This document shows, piece after piece, positions 58,680 through 64,000 of a stretch of 64,000 nt of DNA (position 1 is the first letter of the stretch; each line of letters begins with the position of its first letter). A program made the position numbers and the translations under genes. This DNA comes from Collinsella aerofaciens. GTDB lineage: Bacteria; Actinomycetota; Coriobacteriia; Coriobacteriales; Coriobacteriaceae. The notes below the pieces were generated by a model that saw only the letters and a program-made list of their open reading frames with translations, did not search any database and had not been told where the DNA came from. The stretch spans positions 1 to 64,000 of the forward strand of contig JAPJOH010000001.1 of assembly GCA_030826265.1 (NCBI GenBank), in the 5' to 3' direction.

Positions 58680-59595
58680 CTGCCTCATCCCCCCTCGTGT
58701 AGGAGCTGCGGAGCTTATAGCGCTCCCAAACCACGGGCACGCACAGGGCCACAGCGACAATCACGGCGGAGAGCAGCTTCATGTCGTTGGCGTCCATGCC
58801 CAACTGCAGCACGATGGCGCGGATAAGGAAGTACACCACGGAGCCAAAGACGGCGGAGGCAAGACGGACGCTAAACTGCGTGAGGCCGCCGGGCAGCAGA
58901 CGGCCGAGCACCTCACCGATAACAATGGCGGCAAGACCGATAACGATGGCACCGGTGCCCATACCAATGTCGGCATACTTTTGGCTCTGGCAGATGAGCG
59001 CGCCCGAAAGGCCGATGAGGGCGTTGGAGAGCACGAGGGCGATCATCTTGGTGGAGTTGGTGTTGACGCCCAGGGCGCGGATCATGTACTCGTTGTTGCC
59101 GGTGGCGCGCAGCGCCGAGCCGATCTCGGTGCCAAAGAACCAATACAGGATGGCAACGATAGCCACGGCGAGCAGGATGCCCAAGATGATGGCAACGGTG
59201 GACTGCGGCAGGCCGGTCATATTGCTGACGGCCGAAAACACGGTGCCCTTGGCAAGAATGGGCGTATTGGACTTGCCCATGATGCGCAGGTTGATGGACC
59301 ACAGGCTGATCTGGGTGAGGATTCCGGCGAGGATCGCGGGAATCTCGAAGACGGTGGTCAAAATGCCCGTGACGGCACCCGCGATGGCGCCGGCGCACAT
59401 ACCGGCCAGCACGGCGAGCAGCGGGTCGACGTTGTTATTGACGATGAGCACAGCGCAGACGCAGCCGCCGAGGGCAAAGCTGCCGTCGCAGGTCATATCG
59501 GGAATGTCGAGCAGGCGGAACGTGATAAACACGCCAAGCACCATAATGCCCCAGAGGACGCCCTGCGAAACGGCGCCCTGCAATGCAATGAGCAT
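58672..59595 (-). CDS. ABC transporter permease (TrpXYZ/BMP-like type)
   Basis: A 307-aa membrane subunit with about eight or nine hydrophobic segments beginning GVLWGIMVLGVFITFRLLDI. The GSFALGGCVCAVLIV and LSNALIGLSGALICQSQ parts are typical of the branched-chain/simple-sugar permease superfamily used with PF04392-type binding proteins. Start ATG 59595 has aggaggt upstream. About 180 bases and a hairpin (59697-59735) separate it from the binding-protein gene, which may set their ratio. Confidence 0.9.
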   Translation of the reverse strand: MLIALQGAVSQGVLWGIMVLGVFITFRLLDIPDMTCDGSFALGGCVCAVLIVNNNVDPLLAVLAGMCAGAIAGAVTGILTTVFEIPAILAGILTQISLWSINLRIMGKSNTPILAKGTVFSAVSNMTGLPQSTVAIILGILLAVAIVAILYWFFGTEIGSALRATGNNEYMIRALGVNTNSTKMIALVLSNALIGLSGALICQSQKYADIGMGTGAIVIGLAAIVIGEVLGRLLPGGLTQFSVRLASAVFGSVVYFLIRAIVLQLGMDANDMKLLSAVIVAVALCVPVVWERYKLRSSYTRGDEADA

Positions 59596-59696
59596 GCTTC
59601 ATACCTCCTAGAATAGGGTGGACACGTGATTTTCCATAATAGCGGTAACAATGTATAAAAGAGCTGCGGACAGACGTTTTGTTTTACCTGAAACAA

Positions 59697-59735
59697 GCAG
59701 GGCGGACGCCGGTCTACAGCGCCCGCCCCTGTGGC
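59697..59735 (-). terminator. hairpin between binding protein and permease genes
   Basis: An imperfect pairing of GGGCGGACGCC and AGCGCCCGCCC, downstream of the binding-protein stop on the minus strand. It may stop part of the transcripts, giving more binding protein than transporter. Confidence 0.6.
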
Positions 59736-59798
59736 TCAGATATTGAATAACGCGGCTAAAGCGCGAGCACGGGCTCTAGACGCATGCCGCGTATGGCA

Positions 59799-60779
59799 TT
59801 ACGCGTCCAGAGCGGAAAGGTCGATGCCCAGGGCTTCGGCCATCTCGTCGTTCTTGACGACGACCAGGTCCTTGCTCGAGAGGTGCTTGATCGGCATGTC
59901 TTCGGGCTTGGCCTCGCCCTTCAGGATCTTAACGGCCATCTCGCCCGCGGCGTAGCCCAGGTCCTCATAGTTGATGGAGAGGGTGAACAGGCCGCCGGCC
60001 TTACACATGCCCTCCTCGCCAGTCACGAAGGGGAGTTTGTTCTCCTTGCAGATCTGGCCGACCTGCGAGGCACCCGCGGCGATGGTGTTGTCGGTGGGGG
60101 AGTACAGCGCGTCGACCTTGCCCACGGCAGACTCGACGACGGACTGAATCTCGTTGGAGCTCGAGACGGTGAAGTCGGTGTACTCGAGGGCCAGCTTGTC
60201 GAGCTCCTTCTTGGCGGCCTTGATCTGGACGTCGGAGTTGGACTCGGCGGTGCAGTAGAGCAGGCCGACCTTTTTAACGTCGGGCAGGACCTTCTGCATC
60301 ATCTCGAGCTGCTCGGCGACCGGGGTGAGGTCGGAAGCGCCCGTGACGTTGGTGCCCGGCTTGTCGTTGTCCTGTACCAGGCCGCAGGCGGCGTAGTCGG
60401 TGATGGCACAGCCCACGATGGGGATATCGGCTGTGGCGCCGGCGGCAGCCTGCGCGGCGGGTGTGGCGATGGCATAAATCAGGTTGACGTTGTCGCCCAC
60501 AAACTTGTCGGCAATGGACTTACACGTGGACTGGTCGTTCTGGGCGTTCTTCTGGTCGATCTTGACCTTAAGGCCGCTCTCCTTGATGGCCTTGACAAAG
60601 CCGTCGTTGGCGGCATCGAGTGCGGAGTGCTCGGTGAGCTGCAGAACGCCGATGGTGTAGTCGGAACCGGCGGCAGCAGAGCCGGAACCAGAGTTGCCGC
60701 CGCATCCGGCGAGCGGGGCGAGTGCGAACAGGCCGGCGGAGACCAGAAGGCTCCTGCGGCTGATGGTGATGTCCTTCAT
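59799..60779 (-). CDS. ABC transporter substrate-binding lipoprotein (PF04392 type)
   Basis: A 326-aa surface lipoprotein. The signal has a twin-arginine stretch (ISRRSLLVSAG) and a lipobox (LAGC, Cys near residue 24), so export by Tat and lipidation are likely; tatA is at 9274. The mature part has DYTIGVLQLTEHSALDAA and IPIVGCAITDYAACGLV, typical of the ABC_sub_bind family that includes TrpX. ATG 60779 was preferred over the upstream in-frame start because of the gggggt site and signal peptide. First gene of a three-gene transport unit. Confidence 0.9.
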   Translation of the reverse strand: MKDITISRRSLLVSAGLFALAPLAGCGGNSGSGSAAAGSDYTIGVLQLTEHSALDAANDGFVKAIKESGLKVKIDQKNAQNDQSTCKSIADKFVGDNVNLIYAIATPAAQAAAGATADIPIVGCAITDYAACGLVQDNDKPGTNVTGASDLTPVAEQLEMMQKVLPDVKKVGLLYCTAESNSDVQIKAAKKELDKLALEYTDFTVSSSNEIQSVVESAVGKVDALYSPTDNTIAAGASQVGQICKENKLPFVTGEEGMCKAGGLFTLSINYEDLGYAAGEMAVKILKGEAKPEDMPIKHLSSKDLVVVKNDEMAEALGIDLSALDA

Positions 60780-60938
60780 ATCATTACCCCCAGTATAAAA
60801 ATGGCTGGAAACACTGCACTGGGACAAAGTGCAAGTGGAACTATAGTAGCGCTGATGTCCATTTTTACAACAGCCTGGCGGGTTTTTAATACAGAATCGG
60901 ATGGGCGGTACAGGTAGTCGAATGGGCGGCGGAGGGTC

Positions 60939-61724
60939 TTATGCGGCGGAGGAGGTGTCGTCCTCGTCCAGGGCGGCGAAGAGCTTCTTGCCGTCGAGGA
61001 GACGTGTGGTGACGTTTCTCATTCGGCCAATCTCTACGGTACGCAACGTGTCATCGGCGCCTTGGGCGTCGTAGACCGTTCCCAGCAGATACGAGATGCC
61101 ATCGCGCTGCCTGATGGCAAAGGGACGGAGTGTCATCCGTGCTGCTTCGGTTTCGCCGCGTGTCGTGACGCTCGAAATATCAAAACTCACCGTGGTTCCG
61201 TGGTCGATGGCCTGCTCGACGAGCTCGCACGTGTCGATGCGCTTGATGGGCGTGCGTGTTGCCTTGGTAGCCTTGCTGCCTGCGCTTGGAGCGGGTTCGG
61301 GTGTATCGAGGTAGCCGCGAACGTCGGCGCTCGCCATGGCAACTAAGTGCTGCGCCATGCTCTTGCGGATAGCGATAGGCGTGGAGCGGTTGCGCATGAC
61401 CATACCGTGGAGCCGGATGATCTCTTCATCGGTGAGCGGGCGGGTAAGAAGTTTGTAGCCCACGCCGCGTTTGTATTCAATTTCGTATCCGGCATGGCGA
61501 AGCGCGGAGATGGCGGTGTAGATGCTGCGCCGCGCCGCCGAGATGGGCATGCGGGCGGGGTCGTCGGGATGGGTGAGGCGCCGGATCAGCTCATCGGAAA
61601 GCATGGCCTTGTCTTCGCCGGTGTTTTCGCTCAAGAGCTGCAGGATACGAACGGCGCGATAGGCTGCCATCGAGGCGGCGCCCCTCGTCGTGGTGTCGTA
61701 GGTTTCAACAGCGGCTTCGGTCAT
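60939..61724 (-). CDS. WYL-type transcriptional regulator (HTH + ligand domain)
   Basis: A 261-aa predicted regulator. Residues about 20-95 form a DeoR-like winged helix (YRAVRILQLLSENTG, then AISALRHAGYEIEYKRGVGY); the C-terminal part (about 155-250) looks like a WYL ligand domain (MTLRPFAIRQRDGISYLLG). ATG 61724 has aaagga ten bases upstream; a GTG nine bases earlier is too close to it. It is between the ABC system and asnS, in the same direction, but the targets are unknown. Confidence 0.72.
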   Translation of the reverse strand: MTEAAVETYDTTTRGAASMAAYRAVRILQLLSENTGEDKAMLSDELIRRLTHPDDPARMPISAARRSIYTAISALRHAGYEIEYKRGVGYKLLTRPLTDEEIIRLHGMVMRNRSTPIAIRKSMAQHLVAMASADVRGYLDTPEPAPSAGSKATKATRTPIKRIDTCELVEQAIDHGTTVSFDISSVTTRGETEAARMTLRPFAIRQRDGISYLLGTVYDAQGADDTLRTVEIGRMRNVTTRLLDGKKLFAALDEDDTSSAA

Positions 61725-61898
61725 GGTGCCCACGTCCTTTCCGTTTTGGGTGGCGACGGTATGGAGCCTAGGACGCGGGGCTTTCCCAGGGGCGCAGGGC
61801 GCTCTGGGCGGTCGGTAGTCGTCGGCAAACGGCGGGTCGAGTTTTCAACAGCCCTGCTCAACTGACCAAAAACTTGCCAAAAGCTTGACGGATGCTGT

Positions 61899-61937
61899 TG
61901 AAAAAAGCGTCTCTCGACCGATGCCGAGAGACGCTTG
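61899..61937 (-). terminator. terminator of asnS
   Basis: On the minus strand AAGCGTCTCTCG pairs with CGAGAGACGCTT and is followed by TTTTTT. A wider CAACAGC/GCTGTTG pair (61846-61900) lies beside it. The remaining intergenic stretch to 61740 shows no gene. Confidence 0.9.
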
Positions 61938-61982
61938 TGCGATGAGCGTTGGCGTATGGCGACGCGAGCTAGCGTCCGACGA

Positions 61983-63386
61983 TTAGAAGTCGGCGTTGCC
62001 CACGGTGCGCGGGTGCGGCAGGACGTCGCGGATGTTGCCCACGCCGGTCAGATACATGACCAAGCGCTCGAAGCCCAGACCGTAGCCGGCGTGCTTGCAG
62101 GAACCGTAGCGGCGCAGGTCAAGGTAGTACTTGTACTGCTCGGGTGCCATGCCCAGGTCCTTGATGCGGGCCTCGAGCAGATCCAGGCGCTCCTCGCGCT
62201 GGGAGCCGCCGATAATCTCGCCAATACCGGGAACCAGGCAGTCGGCGGCGGCGACGGTCTTGCCGTCGTCGTTCATACGCATGTAGAAGGCCTTGATCTC
62301 GGCCGGGTAGTCGGTTACGAAGGTCGGGCGCTTAAAGTGCTCCTCGGTCAGGAAGCGCTCGTGCTCGGTCTGCAGGTCGATGCCCCAGCTGACGGGGTAA
62401 TCAAACTTGTGGCCAGCAGCGACTGCCTGCTCCAGGATCTCGACGGCCTCGGTGTAGGTAACGCGGGCAAAGTCAGAGTTTGCCACGTGGTCCAGGCGCT
62501 CGATCAGGCCCTTGTCCACAAACTTGTTGAGCATGTTAAGCTCATCGGGGCAGGTGGCCATAACGTCCTTAAGGACGTACTTGAGCATGGCCTCGGCGTT
62601 ATCCATGTAGTCGTTCAGATCGGCAAAGGCCATCTCGGGCTCGATCATCCAAAACTCGGCGGCGTGGCGCGTGGTGTTGGAGTTTTCGGCGCGGAAGGTG
62701 GGGCCAAAGGTGTACACGTCGCCAAAGGCCATGGCAAAGTTCTCGGCATTGAGCTGGCCGGACACGGTGAGGCTTGCGTGCTTGCCAAAGAAGTCCTGGC
62801 TCCAGTCGACCTCGCCGGACTCGGTGAGGGGCGGATTTTTGGGGTCGAGTGTGGTCACGCGGAACATCTCGCCGGCGCCCTCGCAGTCACTCGTGGTGAT
62901 GATGGGGGTGTTGACGTAAACAAAGCCCTGCTCCTGGAAGAAGCGGTGGATGGCGGCAGCCGCGACAGAGCGGATGCGGAACACGGCACGGAACAGGTTG
63001 GTGCGAGGGCGCAGGTGCTGCTGGGTGCGCAGGAACTCGACGGTTGCGCGCTTCTTCTGCAGCGGGTAATCCGGGGCGCTCGTGCCCTCGACCTCGATGG
63101 AAGTGGCAGAAAGCTCGAAAGGCTGGGGTGCATCGGGGGTCAGTTTGACGGTGCCGGTGCAAATGAGTGCGGCCGAGACGTTTTGATGGGCGATCTCGTC
63201 GTAGTTGTCGAGTGCCTCGCGGTTCATGACGACCTGCAGGTCGCGGAAGCAGCTGCCGTCGTTGAGCGTAACAAAGCCAAAGTTCTTCATGTCGCGGACG
63301 GACTTGACCCAGCCGGCGACGGTGACGGTCTGGCCGCCGAGCGACTCGGCATCGGCATAGAGCTGCGCGATTTTGGTGCGGTTCAC
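61983..63386 (-). CDS. asnS: asparagine--tRNA ligase
   Basis: Class IIb synthetase charging tRNA-Asn directly. An OB-fold anticodon domain (VTVAGWVKSVRDMKNFGFV) comes first, then motif 2 (FGPTFRAENSNTTRHAAEFW) and motif 3 (GYGLGFERLVMYL). GTG 63386 with gggagg six bases upstream gives 467 aa, the family's length; ATG 63398 lacks a ribosome site, and the frame to 63650 is not coding. asnB at the other end of the window makes its substrate. Confidence 0.96.
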   Translation of the reverse strand: MNRTKIAQLYADAESLGGQTVTVAGWVKSVRDMKNFGFVTLNDGSCFRDLQVVMNREALDNYDEIAHQNVSAALICTGTVKLTPDAPQPFELSATSIEVEGTSAPDYPLQKKRATVEFLRTQQHLRPRTNLFRAVFRIRSVAAAAIHRFFQEQGFVYVNTPIITTSDCEGAGEMFRVTTLDPKNPPLTESGEVDWSQDFFGKHASLTVSGQLNAENFAMAFGDVYTFGPTFRAENSNTTRHAAEFWMIEPEMAFADLNDYMDNAEAMLKYVLKDVMATCPDELNMLNKFVDKGLIERLDHVANSDFARVTYTEAVEILEQAVAAGHKFDYPVSWGIDLQTEHERFLTEEHFKRPTFVTDYPAEIKAFYMRMNDDGKTVAAADCLVPGIGEIIGGSQREERLDLLEARIKDLGMAPEQYKYYLDLRRYGSCKHAGYGLGFERLVMYLTGVGNIRDVLPHPRTVGNADF

Positions 63387-63497
63387 GTATCCTCCCATAA
63401 CGGTTGAATGATAGTTATCCATACAGTTCGATATTCTAGCAGCTCGGCTCATTTGAGCTATACAGATAAAGCATTGGCGGGATGGTTTTTCAAACGA

Positions 63498-63531
63498 AAA
63501 GCGCCCGCGGCCAAATGGTCGCGGGCGCTTG
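63498..63531 (-). terminator. terminator of the EIIA gene
   Basis: AAGCGCCCGCG pairs with CGCGGGCGCTT and is followed by TTTTCG on the minus strand. Confidence 0.88.
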
Positions 63532-63567
63532 ACGAGGTGCCTTTTGGCTGTGTGGCGTGGGGCCTGG

Positions 63568-64000
63568 CTACTTGGTCTTGGCAACCAGCAGCGGGTCGCC
63601 AAGCTTGACGAGCGGGTTGCCGCCGATAAGCGTTCCAGACTCGCCGACATGGTCGATGCTCTTAAGACGATCGAGCTCGGAGACGATGACGGTCACGATG
63701 TCCTCGTGACCAGCGGCCTTAATGGCCTCGCGGTCGAAGCTGATGAGCGGCTGGCCTGCCTTGACCACATCGCCCATCTCGACAAAGCGGGCAAAACCCT
63801 TGCCGTTCATTTCCACGGTGCCCAGGCCAACATGGATGAACACGCGCAGGCCGTCCTCGGTGATCATGCCGATGGAGTGGTTGGTGACAGTGGTGGCACC
63901 GATGCGGCCGTTGGCGGGCGCATAGATGGTGCCGGTAATGGGCTCGATGCCATAGCCCTGGCCAAGCATGCCCGAGGCGATCGTCTCGTCGGGAACCTCG
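63568..64000 (-). CDS. PTS glucose-type EIIA domain (5' end beyond window)
   Basis: Phosphocarrier domain of a sugar PTS, cut by the window edge. Visible parts: PITGTIYAPANGRIG, TNHSIGM (first active-site His), VFIHVGLGTVEMNGKGF (phosphorylated His), and VVKAGQPLISFD. The frame continues upstream past the internal Met at 63969 (reading EVPDETIASG), so more of the protein, perhaps only EIIA or EIIC/B fused domains, lies outside. The C-terminus (LVAKTK) is complete. Confidence 0.9.
   Translation of the reverse strand, partial: EVPDETIASGMLGQGYGIEPITGTIYAPANGRIGATTVTNHSIGMITEDGLRVFIHVGLGTVEMNGKGFARFVEMGDVVKAGQPLISFDREAIKAAGHEDIVTVIVSELDRLKSIDHVGESGTLIGGNPLVKLGDPLLVAKTK

Noticed and set aside
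61983..63650. asnS starting at 63650
   Set aside because: The added residues are unlike any AsnRS and overlap the intergenic region; GTG 63386 has a ribosome site and gives normal length.

Overview
The window looks like the chromosome of a Coriobacteriia actinobacterium, most likely a gut Collinsella. The basis is high GC with strong GC3 bias, good Shine-Dalgarno sites, monoderm cell-wall genes, a lysyl-tRNA synthetase with a C-terminal EMAP/Trbp111 domain, and short GGGACAGG-type intergenic palindromes. The genus call is inference from gene content and style; no 16S gene is present.

Layout. 1-12,200 (+) is housekeeping: asnB, murE, a HAD phosphatase, murI, rph, rdgB, dtd, veg, ispE, tRNA-Pro, tatA, greA, lysS. 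12,200-25,000 (+) holds a ThrE-type exporter, a DUF2798 membrane protein, a 1,479-residue activase of the 2-hydroxyacyl-CoA dehydratase type overlapping a TetR gene (with a perfect 21-bp palindrome in front of the pair), clpC and pepD. 25,000-27,700 (-) holds a hipBA toxin-antitoxin pair and mntP behind a yybP-ykoY manganese riboswitch. 27,867-33,400 (+) is disA-ispD-ispF-cysS, then rlmB and a YacP-like NYN gene. 33,426-34,766 (-) is a stand-alone HTH-HipA-like fusion behind a perfect 22-bp inverted repeat.

35,023-46,939 is an integrative mobilizable element (IME) inserted in the 3' end of tRNA-Thr(TGT). It has 46-bp direct repeats at its ends, a tyrosine integrase, an excisionase, a ribbon-helix-helix protein, a relaxase and a VirD4-type coupling protein, but no type IV secretion genes. 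Its cargo is mosaic: a low-GC 399-aa unknown with a Cys pair, a decayed second recombinase locus, DUF2958 and another small protein, and an AT-rich island with a possible RiPP-like leader peptide facing a DUF1648/SdpI-like membrane protein.

46,940-52,040 holds three hairpin units at an exact 80-bp period, then tRNA-Tyr, tRNA-Thr(GGT), tRNA-Met, tuf, rpmG, tRNA-Trp, secE, nusG, rplK and rplA. 52,090-64,000 is mostly on the minus strand: a metallophosphoesterase, a cytoplasmic ParB-like/BMP fusion, mscS, a wall-anchored 5'-nucleotidase, a three-gene ABC importer (Tat-type lipoprotein, permease, ATPase), a WYL-type regulator, asnS and the end of a PTS EIIA gene cut by the window edge.

The points most worth follow-up are the 80-bp-period hairpin array beside the IME, the autoregulated HTH-HipA fusion, the leader-peptide/SdpI-like pair inside the IME, and the family of 3'-end palindromes sharing GGGACAGG.
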